Shown here: piece after piece, positions 46,339 through 55,540 of the stretch | How the letters are laid out: every line of letters begins with the position of its first letter | Numbering within the stretch: position 1 is the first letter of the stretch | Source: Philodulcilactobacillus myokonensis | Lineage (GTDB): Bacteria > Bacillota > Bacilli > Lactobacillales > Lactobacillaceae | NCBI RefSeq assembly: GCF_027923585.1 | Contig: NZ_BRPL01000002.1 | Coordinates: 744,001 to 808,000 of the forward strand | DNA: 64,000 bases | Reading direction: 5' to 3' | Program-made: the position numbers and the translations under genes | The notes under the pieces: model-generated | Seen by the model: only the letters and a program-made list of their open reading frames with translations | Databases searched by the model: none | Told to the model about the DNA's origin: nothing

Positions 46339-47271
46339 CTAATTAAAATTTTGAATCCATGTTTTAGTTGCACCAGCAAATTTTAAGGCCTGTGCAATAT
46401 GCTTTGCATCCTTTTTAAATGCAATCATAATTACACAGCCGCCTAAACCACTTCCAGTCAGTTTAGCACCCAGTGCACCGGCTTTTTTTCCAGTTTGAAT
46501 TAAATTATCAATTGCTTTGATACTAACTCCTAAAGTTGTCAATTGTTTTTGAGCATCATCCATATTATGACCAATGTTTTTAATACTGCCAGTTTGTAAA
46601 TTTTGTTTTGCATCGATTGCAATTTGACCTAACTGATTAATTGCAGATTTGATCTGTGCATGATGGCTTGAATCAATTAAGCGTTTATGAACTAATGAAA
46701 CTGCTTGATTGGTCTGACTTTGAATGCCCGTATAAGCAATAATTAGTGAACCATGGATATTAAACGGGACTTGTTGAACTGACTTACCTTTAATAAACCA
46801 AATCGGTGCTTCAGAGCTAGCTGCTGCTGCGTCCATTCCACTTGGATTTCCATGGGTAATTTTCTCTTCAATGTTACTTTCGCTAAGTAATAACGATCGA
46901 TTTAATGGATAATTAAAATAATTATGTAAAGCTTTAGTAACAGCAATTGATGATGCTGCAGATGAGCCCATCCCACATTCTGATGGAATATTACTTTTAA
47001 TTTGAAGGTCAAAATTAGCGTTAGATTGATTAAATTTTTTTAAAAGGTTATAAACCAATGCTTTTATTCCTAATAAATTTTTAGGAGCATCAGATAAATT
47101 ACCATTGTAGTAACGACTATGAATAGTTTGACCATTTTGGATTGGGGTAATTTTAGCTTCCATTTTTAAACTAAATAGGGGTAAAACAATGGATGGCTTC
47201 TTGTAAACAGCGCTGTGTTCACCAATTAAAATAATTTTAGCGTGACTTGTTCCAGTAGAATAATTTGTCAA
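46339..47271 (-). CDS. mvk: mevalonate kinase
   Basis: 310 residues from TTG 47271; the RBS is weak (GTGAG about 12 bases upstream). First kinase of the lower mevalonate pathway. GHMP landmarks: KIILIGEHSAVYKKPSI, SECGMGSSAASSIAVTKAL, HGNPSGMDAAAA and KLTGSGLGGCVIM. Heads the operon leading to IPP/DMAPP, used by IspA. The upstream pathway genes (HMG-CoA synthase and reductase) are outside the window. Confidence 0.95.
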   Translation of the reverse strand: MTNYSTGTSHAKIILIGEHSAVYKKPSIVLPLFSLKMEAKITPIQNGQTIHSRYYNGNLSDAPKNLLGIKALVYNLLKKFNQSNANFDLQIKSNIPSECGMGSSAASSIAVTKALHNYFNYPLNRSLLLSESNIEEKITHGNPSGMDAAAASSEAPIWFIKGKSVQQVPFNIHGSLIIAYTGIQSQTNQAVSLVHKRLIDSSHHAQIKSAINQLGQIAIDAKQNLQTGSIKNIGHNMDDAQKQLTTLGVSIKAIDNLIQTGKKAGALGAKLTGSGLGGCVIMIAFKKDAKHIAQALKFAGATKTWIQNFN

Positions 47272-47307
47272 TTTGACATTCGCTCACTTTCTAGACATTA
47301 TTCCATG

Positions 47308-47336
47308 TTATCATATTATTATATTATTAGTATAAT
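47308..47336 (+). promoter_or_regulatory. putative promoter of dinG
   Basis: TTATCA (47308-47313), 17-base spacer, TATAAT (47331-47336). The -10 lies within an 11-bp inverted repeat. Confidence 0.5.
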
Positions 47337-47358
47337 TTGTTTAGGGTAATTATACTAA
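47327..47358. repeat. 11-bp perfect inverted repeat in the mvk-dinG divergent region
   Basis: TTAGTATAATT (47327-47337) and AATTATACTAA (47348-47358), 10 bases apart. Each arm contains a TATAAT facing outward on its own strand, so it may hold divergent -10 boxes or a repressor site. Confidence 0.55.
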
Positions 47359-47387
47359 CATTGAATGAAAGAATTAGGTGAAAATTA

Positions 47388-50066
47388 ATGATGAATAAAG
47401 TATTTGCAGTGGTTGATTTAGAAACAACCGGAACAAATGTAAATGATGGTGCTAAAATCATTCAATTTAGCTGTTCATTTGTTCAGAACAATCGAGTAAT
47501 TAATAATTTTAATACTTACATCAATCCTAAAGAAGAAATTCCAGAGCGGATTACAAAATTAACGGGAATCAGTAGAAAACAAACTGATCATGCACCGACA
47601 TTTAAACAGATTGCTGATAAAATCAAGCGATTATTATCCAATACGATTTTTGTCGCCCATAATGTTAATTTTGATTTTCCATTTTTAAATCAAGAATTAA
47701 TTCAAAATGGTTTCAGTTCTTTAAAAATTCAAGCAATTGACACAGTTACTTTAAGTCAAATTTTATTACCAACAATGCCAAGTTATCGTTTACGTGATGT
47801 GAGCGGATATTTTAACATTGTTCATAAACATCCACATTCTTCAGATAGTGATGCCTATGCAACTGCTAAATTATTAATTGTTCTTATTAACCGGGCATTC
47901 AGGCTTCCGTTAATGATTATTAATCAAATTATAAAGCTCAAGCCGAATCTTCCACAGGATACAATGCAAGTATTTAAATGGGCACAGTCAGATCATCAAT
48001 CAGATCAAACTCCCAATTTTTTATTTCGGTGTCATCACTTAATTCTCAGGAAAATCAATATTCATCATGATCAAAATAATAATCAAATTAATTTAAAAGA
48101 AAAACAGCATTTCAATCATAATGCAGAATTAAAACGAATCATCGGTAAAATTCATCGACATTATCATCATGGGATGATGGTTGAAATTCCAGAATATTTC
48201 CAAAGATTACTGGCAATTTCATATTCAATGTCTAAGATTGTCAGTAACGAACATAAACAAACATTATTTATTTTATCAAATCAAAATGATATTAATCAAT
48301 TTATAAATCAGTTAATTCCCTATTTAAATAGTATTCTTTCATTTCCAATCCATGGTTCTAATTTTAAATCTGATGAACATTATATTAACCTATTAAAATT
48401 TTCAAATAGTTTATCAATGCCAAATCATACTAAATTAGACCCGCTAATTAAAGCTAAGATTTTAGTTTGGTTAACGATTACTAAAACAGGGGATCTTGAT
48501 GAATTAGGAATTAACAATAGTCAGTATTTAAATGATATCAGGAGTTATCCAGATTCATTTTTAGAACACCAGAATCAGGTTAAAAATCCATTTGCTAAAT
48601 TTGATTTTATTAAATTAAGGAATCGCAGGGTTAAGCAGGACCAATTTATCATTATTGATCAATGCACATTTACCAATCGTCATTTTAAATCTATTTTCCC
48701 AATAAAATTAAAAAAATTATATTTAGTTTACGATCAGGCCCAAATGTTACCTAAAGTATTCAAAAAGGCTAACCAATTAACGATTAATTTTCCAATGATT
48801 CCAATTATTATTCATCGAATCAAAAGCAATTTTAATCGGACCCATTATCAAAATTTAAAGAACGTTTTTCACCATGACCTTCATGCCTACCAAATCATTA
48901 TTAAATCAGATTTGTTATTAGATCAAATTGAAATGAAGCAAAATTTATTACTCAATCGATTTAATAAATTTATCATCAAACGGGCTCAACTACATTCAAT
49001 GATGGATGATTATGAAGTTAATATTCAAATCAATCAACGTTCTCAATTAATTTTAATTAATAATATATTAGTATCAATTGTTAAAAATACTAACCGTATC
49101 AAAATTTTATCACATAAATTAAATAATATTTTCATTAACCAACATTTTCATTCTAGTGATGATCAATTTTTATTAGATCAGTATCAAATGAACTTGAGAA
49201 AATTATTTCAATCCATTACCACAATGAAACCATTTATTAAAATGAATCGACAAGTCATTAATCAAAATGATTCACTTCAATCCGTTGCATTTAAAATTGA
49301 AATTAATCGTTCTTTAAATCCAAGTAGTATTAAAATTTGTTATCATAAAAATCTGCATTATTCATTAACCATCGATGATCTTATCCTTAAATTCCGCAGC
49401 GTTATATTCTCTGGATCATCATTATTTTTATTAAAACATGGTCAAATCATTAAAAATGCACTCAAGGTAAATCCCAAGTTAACCATCCCAATTCGTTCTC
49501 ATGACCATCCACCGTACTCTAAACAAATGCGGATTTTTGTTGAAAATCATCCCATTGATAATCAAATTGACCGTGTCAGCTCAAAAATGAATCAGGTCAT
49601 CAATGCAAATCCAAATTTAACTTTTATTCATGTTAATGATTTAGAAACAATTGAACCTATTTATGAATCGCTTGCCGCTCAAAACAATCGAACAATTTTA
49701 GCAGAAGGAATTAGCGGATCAAAGCAAAAGATTTTAAAAATGATCAAAAGTTTTCCAAATGCAATTGTTATTGGAAGTATGAAATTATTTCAAAATTTAA
49801 AGTGGCACCATAACAAATTAAAATCGTTATTAGTTATTAATAACGATTTAAATCAATCAGCTAGAAATGTTTTTAATTGGAAACAGCTTATTGTTAAATT
49901 TATGTTATTAGCACAGAATAAAGGGACGGTAACATTAATTGGTTTAAACGACCAAAACGTTAAGCTACTAATCAATTCATTGCCCAGTTCAATAATTACT
50001 AAGTATGAGCCGCTAAACCAAATTCAAAATGACATCAAAATGTTTTTAATCAATAATTATATATAA
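47388..50066 (+). CDS. dinG: DinG-family protein: intact DEDDh exonuclease, decayed helicase
   Basis: 892 residues, an unbroken frame of the usual length. The N-terminal DnaQ-like 3'-5' exonuclease domain (about 1-170) keeps all five catalytic residues: Asp10, Glu12, Asp96, His150 and Asp155. The rest follows the Firmicute DinG layout, but its helicase motifs are gone. The Walker A region (about 262-285) reads MMVEIPEYFQRLL with no GxGKT/S, the DEAH box is DQAQ (449-452), and the motif VI region near 832 has no QxxGRxxR. S. aureus DinG is already a nuclease rather than a helicase; this one seems to have lost ATP binding too. ypmB-like and dnaD genes follow. Confidence 0.85.
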   Translation: MMNKVFAVVDLETTGTNVNDGAKIIQFSCSFVQNNRVINNFNTYINPKEEIPERITKLTGISRKQTDHAPTFKQIADKIKRLLSNTIFVAHNVNFDFPFLNQELIQNGFSSLKIQAIDTVTLSQILLPTMPSYRLRDVSGYFNIVHKHPHSSDSDAYATAKLLIVLINRAFRLPLMIINQIIKLKPNLPQDTMQVFKWAQSDHQSDQTPNFLFRCHHLILRKINIHHDQNNNQINLKEKQHFNHNAELKRIIGKIHRHYHHGMMVEIPEYFQRLLAISYSMSKIVSNEHKQTLFILSNQNDINQFINQLIPYLNSILSFPIHGSNFKSDEHYINLLKFSNSLSMPNHTKLDPLIKAKILVWLTITKTGDLDELGINNSQYLNDIRSYPDSFLEHQNQVKNPFAKFDFIKLRNRRVKQDQFIIIDQCTFTNRHFKSIFPIKLKKLYLVYDQAQMLPKVFKKANQLTINFPMIPIIIHRIKSNFNRTHYQNLKNVFHHDLHAYQIIIKSDLLLDQIEMKQNLLLNRFNKFIIKRAQLHSMMDDYEVNIQINQRSQLILINNILVSIVKNTNRIKILSHKLNNIFINQHFHSSDDQFLLDQYQMNLRKLFQSITTMKPFIKMNRQVINQNDSLQSVAFKIEINRSLNPSSIKICYHKNLHYSLTIDDLILKFRSVIFSGSSLFLLKHGQIIKNALKVNPKLTIPIRSHDHPPYSKQMRIFVENHPIDNQIDRVSSKMNQVINANPNLTFIHVNDLETIEPIYESLAAQNNRTILAEGISGSKQKILKMIKSFPNAIVIGSMKLFQNLKWHHNKLKSLLVINNDLNQSARNVFNWKQLIVKFMLLAQNKGTVTLIGLNDQNVKLLINSLPSSIITKYEPLNQIQNDIKMFLINNYI

Positions 50067-50119
50067 TAATTATGTTATGATAATGATTAATTATTATTAT
50101 TAAAGAGGCAATCAATAAT

Positions 50120-50623
50120 ATGGAAAGAGAAATTTTACGCAAAAAACATAATCGCTTTATTTTAAATATGATTCTTTTAATCGTTTTAGTTATTTTAATT
50201 GGTGTTTTTATCATCTTTCACCAATCTCAGTCACCATTTAGACAAATCAGAGGGGAAGCATCTGGAATCGCTAAAAGGGATGCTGGCGTCCAAAAAGTTG
50301 ATAATTTTTATATTTCAAATTTAAATCAAACATATTATACCGTTGGTGGAACAAATGAAAAGAACCAACATTTATTAGTTGTTATTGCTAAAAATGGTGG
50401 TAAAGTTACCGTTTTAAATCAAAAGGATGGGTTAAGCATTGATCAGGTTAAAAATATTATTACCAAGCGTGATCATCCCCAAAAATTCTTTAATATTTCA
50501 CCAGCAATTTATAATAATCAACCGGTTTGGTCAGTTGGATATTTAAATCAAAATAAACAACTTTGTTATTGCAAGGTTCAATTTAAGAATGGTAAAATTC
50601 TCCAATTAATTAACAACGTTTAA
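50120..50623 (+). CDS. ypmB: YpmB-like membrane-anchored protein (DUF5590)
   Basis: 167 residues. One N-terminal membrane helix (about 13-36, FILNMILLIVLVILIGVFII) after a basic start, then an extracellular PepSY-like domain containing a short repeat-like YNNQPVWSVGYLN segment. The same position, between dinG and dnaD, is occupied by YpmB in Bacillus and lactobacilli. Function unknown. RBS AAAGAGGC. Confidence 0.82.
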   Translation: MEREILRKKHNRFILNMILLIVLVILIGVFIIFHQSQSPFRQIRGEASGIAKRDAGVQKVDNFYISNLNQTYYTVGGTNEKNQHLLVVIAKNGGKVTVLNQKDGLSIDQVKNIITKRDHPQKFFNISPAIYNNQPVWSVGYLNQNKQLCYCKVQFKNGKILQLINNV

Positions 50624-50659
50624 AATTATTTATTAGAATCACAAGAAAGGAGAAATTTG

Positions 50660-51406
50660 ATGGATTCATTTGCCAAAGTAATTTTAGCAAGTGGCCAAAC
50701 TAACATTTCTAACTACTTGTTGGCTAATTTTACTAAATTGGGTATGACTACGGATGAATTTATGGTGTATTTACAGGTTAAAAGGAATGAAGATCGAGGA
50801 ATTGAATTTCCTTTAATATCTAAAATTACCCACTCAACCGGGTTTTCAAAACAAAAGGCGTATCAATTACTCCATGAATTAATTCATAAAAAATTAATGA
50901 CAATTAATACCGTTAAGACTAAAAGCGGCGGTTCATATGATCAATATGATTTCACTTTAATGTATGAAAAATTAAGTGCTTTAAGTAAACAATCACCTAA
51001 GCAAAATATCGAAACAAATCAAACTGTTGATCAAACTCAAATTGATGAACAAGCAGATGATTTAACGGTTAATCAACGTCAAAATGTTTTTAGACAAATT
51101 GAGCAGGAATTTGGCCGAAATTTATCACCAATGGAGCTTGAGACTATCAGTGATTGGATTGATCAAGACAAATATCAACCACAAATGATATCGTTAGCTT
51201 TAAAAGAGGCCGTTTTAAATCAGGTTTATAATTTAAAATATATGGATAAAATTCTATTTAATTGGCGAAAGCGTAACGTTAGGACACCAGAAGATGTAGA
51301 ACATCTACGCCAACAACGGGATGAACATTCATATGTTAAACATTCAATCAAAAATAAGCCTAAAATTCCAATTTTTAAAATTCAAGGAAATCAACATAAA
51401 GAATAA
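50660..51406 (+). CDS. dnaD: DNA replication initiation/restart protein DnaD
   Basis: 248 residues from ATG 50660, with AAAGGAG 7 bases upstream; the directly preceding TTG is less likely. Primosomal protein that loads helicase with DnaB and DnaI and works with PriA. N-terminal winged helix (about 20-95), C-terminal DnaB/DnaD domain with the end motif YMDKILFNWRKRNVRTPEDV. In Bacillus asnS precedes and nth follows it; both are missing here. Confidence 0.93.
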   Translation: MDSFAKVILASGQTNISNYLLANFTKLGMTTDEFMVYLQVKRNEDRGIEFPLISKITHSTGFSKQKAYQLLHELIHKKLMTINTVKTKSGGSYDQYDFTLMYEKLSALSKQSPKQNIETNQTVDQTQIDEQADDLTVNQRQNVFRQIEQEFGRNLSPMELETISDWIDQDKYQPQMISLALKEAVLNQVYNLKYMDKILFNWRKRNVRTPEDVEHLRQQRDEHSYVKHSIKNKPKIPIFKIQGNQHKE

Positions 51407-51440
51407 AAAAGAGTACTGAATTTTCAGTACTCTTTTAATT
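51407..51440. terminator. bidirectional terminator between dnaD and pbp1a
   Basis: AAAAGAGTACTGA (51407-51419) and TCAGTACTCTTTT (51424-51436) with a 4-base loop; works for both converging genes. Confidence 0.92.
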
Positions 51441-51458
51441 TATATTAAATTAATAATA

Positions 51459-53810
51459 TTAACTCTGGTTGTTTGAACTAGACGAACTACTTGATGATTG
51501 GTTTGAGCTGCTACTTAATTGGGATGAAGAAGACTGTGATGGCTGTGATGATGAGCTATTATCATTAGAACTACCACTAGAACCTGAACCACTTGATGAG
51601 TGGTCAATGTCACTAGAAGTGCTTCCTGAACTATTATTAGTATCATTATCACTATCTTTATCACTCTTAGCACTACTTGATTCTGAATTAGTATTGGTAC
51701 TGCTACTTGATGAAGAACTTTCACTGCTACTATCAGAGCCATTTAATGATAGATTATATTTCTTATTACTTGTTAAATCACCATTATGGGTAACATCGCC
51801 TGAAATATTCGAATGACCCTCAATATAATATTCTGGATGACCGTTCTTATTAATTTCACCAACATCACTTGGTTTAGTCCAATCTTCATTCGGTTGTCCT
51901 ACAGATGCATACTCCATTTCATACTTATATAGTTCCTGAGCAATATTGGTTTGTTCAGCAGTAACATCGTGTCCAGCCTGGAACGGATGATCATAGCCGG
52001 TCCAAATTGACATGGCCATATTTTTGGTATAACCAGTAAACCACGAATCCATTGAAGCGTATCCAGCAAATTTATCTAAATAGTTATTTGGATATTGCGT
52101 CGTTCCAGTTTTACCGGCTTCATTTAATCCAGAAACTTTGGCAGCTGTTCCTGATCCATTAGATGAATTCATAACGCCTTTCATCATATCAGTCAGCATA
52201 AACGCTGTTGCTCTAGACATGGCTCGTTTACCATTACTAGAATAATTATGAACTTTATTATCAGAAGTCACAACTTTATTAACTAAGTACGGTTTATAAT
52301 AAGTCCCACCATTGGCAAATGCAGCGTAAGCAGCTGCTTCTTGTTCAGATGAAATGTAAGCACCAATTCCGTTTTGGATTTCCAATTGTTTATTAAATCT
52401 TAATCCTAGACGACTTAGAAAATCAGTTGCTCGTGGAATTCCAACGTTAACAGCAGTTCTAATTGCAGGAATATTTCTAGATTCCACAATTGCTTTTCTC
52501 ATGGTAATAATACCTTCATAACGGTTATCAAAATCATGTAATGAAATATCAGTCCCGGGATAAGTATAAGGAGTATCATAAACCGGTTGGTAAGTTGGGT
52601 ACTTCAAATATTGAATTGCTGGGCCATAATCCATTAGTGGTTTCATAGTTGAACCATTGGAACGGTCAGTTTGAACAGCTCGATTAGTACCAAATGGAAC
52701 TTTAACTTTACGTCCACCAAGCATTGCAGTTACTTTTCCGTTATGGGCATTCACCATGGTTGCACCAACCTGAAATTTATTATTAGGAAAGCTGATATCA
52801 TGTCCATTAGCTAATTTATAAAGATGTTTTTGATTATTAAGATTTAAATTAGTATATACTTTAGCACCGGAATGGGTGTTATATCCTTTTTCATTTAATT
52901 CTTGAATAACCTGCTTCAAATAACCATCAATGTATTTTTCATTAACTGAAAATGTATCGGTATTATGATGACTCTTTGCTAAATTAGCCTTAATGTTAGT
53001 ATTAGCAGCTTGATTTGCTTCCTGTTGTGAAATTTGCTTGTTTTGAACCATTGCTGATAAAACTTGGTTTCTCCGTTCCTGAGCGTACTTAGGGTAAACA
53101 TATGGATTATAAAGTGTTGGTGATTGTGGCATCCCAGCTAAAGTAGCTGTTTCAGCAAGATTTAGCTTACTTAATGGTTTGCCGTAATAATATTCAGCAG
53201 CAGTTTGCATCCCATAAATATTATTCCCCATGTATACTTTATTAATATAAAATTCTAAGATCTTTTGCTTAGAATATTGATGATCAATCTTAAGTGCTAA
53301 CCAAGCTTCTTGAGCTTTACGCTTAATCGTTCGATCGGAAGCAGCGGTTGAGAAAACGGATAATTTTACTAACTGCTGAGTTAGGGTACTTCCACCTTGG
53401 ATATTTGATGAATGGAAGACATCTGAAAATGCCGCTTCAACAATTCTGGCTGGATCGACTCCTTGATCAGTATAAAAGTGACGATCTTCAATTGAAACCA
53501 CCGCTGATTTTAATTGACGAGGTGTTTGCTTAGAAGAAACATAATCACGGTTTTGGGCACCTAACCTAGAAATAATTTTACCTCGATTATCATAAATTTT
53601 GGTTGAATTATCACTAGTTAGTGAATTGTAATCAATTTTAGGTGCACTTGAAGCATAATAAATAAAAAGTCCAGTTCCTAAAACTAAAAGAACTAGTAAA
53701 ACTGTAATAACGGATAAAGTTATTTTTTTAAAAAGATGACGTTTAGGCTTTGGCGCTTGCAATCTTCGTTTTGCTCCTGACCTAAATGATCGATTTTCAT
53801 TATTATCCAT
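51459..53810 (-). CDS. pbp1a: class A penicillin-binding protein 1A
   Basis: 783 residues. Bifunctional peptidoglycan glycosyltransferase/transpeptidase. Basic cytosolic tail, one membrane helix at about 31-52, glycosyltransferase domain with EDRHFYTDQGVDP (Glu108), transpeptidase domain with catalytic Ser in GSTMKPLMDY (near 386), SRN and KTGTT (near 563) motifs. The last 100 residues (from about 685) are an almost pure Ser/Asn/Gly/Asp low-complexity tail. Co-transcribed downstream of recU, the usual recU-pbp1 pair. Confidence 0.96.
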   Translation of the reverse strand: MDNNENRSFRSGAKRRLQAPKPKRHLFKKITLSVITVLLVLLVLGTGLFIYYASSAPKIDYNSLTSDNSTKIYDNRGKIISRLGAQNRDYVSSKQTPRQLKSAVVSIEDRHFYTDQGVDPARIVEAAFSDVFHSSNIQGGSTLTQQLVKLSVFSTAASDRTIKRKAQEAWLALKIDHQYSKQKILEFYINKVYMGNNIYGMQTAAEYYYGKPLSKLNLAETATLAGMPQSPTLYNPYVYPKYAQERRNQVLSAMVQNKQISQQEANQAANTNIKANLAKSHHNTDTFSVNEKYIDGYLKQVIQELNEKGYNTHSGAKVYTNLNLNNQKHLYKLANGHDISFPNNKFQVGATMVNAHNGKVTAMLGGRKVKVPFGTNRAVQTDRSNGSTMKPLMDYGPAIQYLKYPTYQPVYDTPYTYPGTDISLHDFDNRYEGIITMRKAIVESRNIPAIRTAVNVGIPRATDFLSRLGLRFNKQLEIQNGIGAYISSEQEAAAYAAFANGGTYYKPYLVNKVVTSDNKVHNYSSNGKRAMSRATAFMLTDMMKGVMNSSNGSGTAAKVSGLNEAGKTGTTQYPNNYLDKFAGYASMDSWFTGYTKNMAMSIWTGYDHPFQAGHDVTAEQTNIAQELYKYEMEYASVGQPNEDWTKPSDVGEINKNGHPEYYIEGHSNISGDVTHNGDLTSNKKYNLSLNGSDSSSESSSSSSSTNTNSESSSAKSDKDSDNDTNNSSGSTSSDIDHSSSGSGSSGSSNDNSSSSQPSQSSSSQLSSSSNQSSSSSSSSNNQS

Positions 53811-53827
53811 GAAATAGAACCTCTCCT

Positions 53828-54424
53828 TTATGATTGGATAATTTGATTAACTGCATTAATATATGGAATTAGTGGTTGAAAATGATAGTGAATTTGATAT
53901 CCTAATTTTTCAACTATTGGTTTTGGAATTGATTTCCGACCACCATGATTCTGTTGATCCCAGAAATAAAATAAATCAGAAGCTTTAAAAACAAAAATTT
54001 CATTTGTTTTTACGAACTTAATTAGTGCAAAACAGATTCCACCTTGCCGAACACATTGTCGCATATGTTCAACTTGATGTTTATGAAAATTACGAAGTGG
54101 AAAGGCAGTTAAGCTTTTGGTTTCTTTTGCATCAAAATCGATATAATAACCCTTATAAACACCGTTATAATCTGTTGTTGATGCATGATCAAAATAGGCT
54201 TCTTTAATCACTGCGGCACTTCTTTTAGGGTAGTTAACTTTCACAATTCGAATTGGCGTTGGTTTCTTATGGACAACCGCAATTTGATTTTCTAAATAAT
54301 ATTGATTACTCTTATTAACTTCATCTTCTAAACTCATCCCACGTTTCCCATAGATAATGGGCCTAGAAATTTTAGATTTTAAATGTGGCTGATAATGGTT
54401 ACCATTCGGATATTTAATTGTCAT
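53828..54424 (-). CDS. recU: Holliday junction resolvase RecU
   Basis: 198 residues on the minus strand, with AAGGATG before the start. Cleaves Holliday junctions and helps chromosome segregation. Nuclease core: GMSLEDEVNKSNQYYLE, DYNGVYKGYYIDFDAKETKS containing the catalytic Asp/Glu/Lys set, and GGICFALIKF. Followed 17 bases later by pbp1a in the same transcript. Confidence 0.95.
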   Translation of the reverse strand: MTIKYPNGNHYQPHLKSKISRPIIYGKRGMSLEDEVNKSNQYYLENQIAVVHKKPTPIRIVKVNYPKRSAAVIKEAYFDHASTTDYNGVYKGYYIDFDAKETKSLTAFPLRNFHKHQVEHMRQCVRQGGICFALIKFVKTNEIFVFKASDLFYFWDQQNHGGRKSIPKPIVEKLGYQIHYHFQPLIPYINAVNQIIQS

Positions 54425-54540
54425 TCAAAGACATCCTTTAAATTAAAACTGTTAATATTTCCATTCCATTAATTATTAACATTATACCAATTGAGTTCGT
54501 TATTTGAAAATTAAAATTAGTTTTGATTGGAGATGGTTGC

Positions 54541-55098
54541 TTGAAAAGATTGTGGATTACGGGATACCGGAGTTACGAATTAGGAATTTTTAATGATAAA
54601 GATCCTAAATTAAAAGTTATTAATCAAGTCATTAAGCAAAATTTAATTCAAGCAATTGAGAGTGGAGTTGATTGGATTATCACAGGGCCACAGCTAGGCA
54701 TTGAACAATTAAGTGTTCAACAAGCGGTTAAGCTAAAACAAAAATATCCAAATGAATTTAAAGTTGCCGTCATGTCACCGTTTAAAAATGTTCAAAAACG
54801 CTGGAATCAGAATAATAAATTAAAACTATCAAAAATAATCCAAAATGCTGATTTTGCAGATTCTGTAAGCCATAAAGAATATAATTCGCCAAGCCAATTA
54901 ATTAATTATCAACGATTTATGCTATCTCATACAGATGAAGCAATTATGATCTACGATCCAGACCATGAGGGTAAAAGTAAGTATGATTATCATCGTATTA
55001 AAACGTATTCTGAGCAACGTGATTACCCATTTAAAATCATTGATTTTGATGATTTACAGGAAGCTGCAAATGAATATGAAGAAAATTTAAAAAAATGA
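54541..55098 (+). CDS. ypsA: YpsA/DUF1273 SLOG-domain protein
   Basis: 185 residues from TTG 54541, 6 bases after GGAGATG; an earlier in-frame TTG at 54523 precedes that RBS. The start KRLWITGYRSYELGIF and the DWIITGPQLGIEQLS segment are typical. YpsA is linked to cell division in Bacillus and Staphylococcus, and the SLOG fold suggests nucleotide or ADP-ribose binding. It sits directly before gpsB, with recU divergent, which is the canonical arrangement. Confidence 0.92.
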   Translation: MKRLWITGYRSYELGIFNDKDPKLKVINQVIKQNLIQAIESGVDWIITGPQLGIEQLSVQQAVKLKQKYPNEFKVAVMSPFKNVQKRWNQNNKLKLSKIIQNADFADSVSHKEYNSPSQLINYQRFMLSHTDEAIMIYDPDHEGKSKYDYHRIKTYSEQRDYPFKIIDFDDLQEAANEYEENLKK

Positions 55099-55099
55099 T

Positions 55100-55127
55100 T
55101 TTACATTATAGATAATTCTGCTATAAT
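55100..55127 (+). promoter_or_regulatory. promoter of gpsB
   Basis: TTTACA (55100-55105), 16-base spacer, TATAAT (55122-55127). Confidence 0.7.
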
Positions 55128-55167
55128 AAATAATGTTATTCGTGACGTTAATGTGAGGTGTAACTAA

Positions 55168-55527
55168 ATGGATAAAATTAAATTTACGCCTAAAGATATA
55201 TTGCAGAAGCATTTTGAACATAAAGTGCGTGGATATAATTCTTCAGAAGTCGATAAATTTTTAGATGGTATTATTGAAGATTATGAAACCTTTAATAAAC
55301 AAATCCAGCAATTACAAAATGAAAATGATCGTTTAAAGAATCAAATTAATGATTTAAAAACAAATGGTACACAGGTATCATCTCATTCATCTGCATCACA
55401 AAATTATAATAATGTTAATAATACAAATGTTAATGTTGATATTCTAAAAAGATTATCTAATTTAGAACGCAGAGTTTTTGGATCACAATTAGGTGATAAT
55501 AATCCTAATAGTTCACATCGTTTATAA
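55168..55527 (+). CDS. gpsB: cell division regulator GpsB
   Basis: 119 residues. DivIVA-like N-terminal membrane-binding coiled coil (KFTPKDILQKHFEHKVRGYN and EVDKFLDGIIEDYE), then an Asn/Ser-rich linker (about 72-92) and a short C-terminal helix (ILKRLSNLERRVFG). GpsB coordinates class A PBPs and division with the PASTA kinase, both encoded in this window. rnpB follows directly. Confidence 0.95.
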   Translation: MDKIKFTPKDILQKHFEHKVRGYNSSEVDKFLDGIIEDYETFNKQIQQLQNENDRLKNQINDLKTNGTQVSSHSSASQNYNNVNNTNVNVDILKRLSNLERRVFGSQLGDNNPNSSHRL

Positions 55528-55540
55528 TTATTGATATTAA

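Noticed and set aside
47273-47301. TTGACA at 47273 as a -35 box for dinG
   Set aside because: No acceptable -10 lies 16-18 bases downstream (CATTAT at 47296); the TTATCA/TATAAT pair further on fits better.
51469-51816. Plus-strand open frame of 115 codons rich in Leu/Glu opposite pbp1a
   Set aside because: It is the antisense shadow of the Ser-rich repeat region (Ser codons read backward as Leu/Glu/Asp); no RBS or independent signal.
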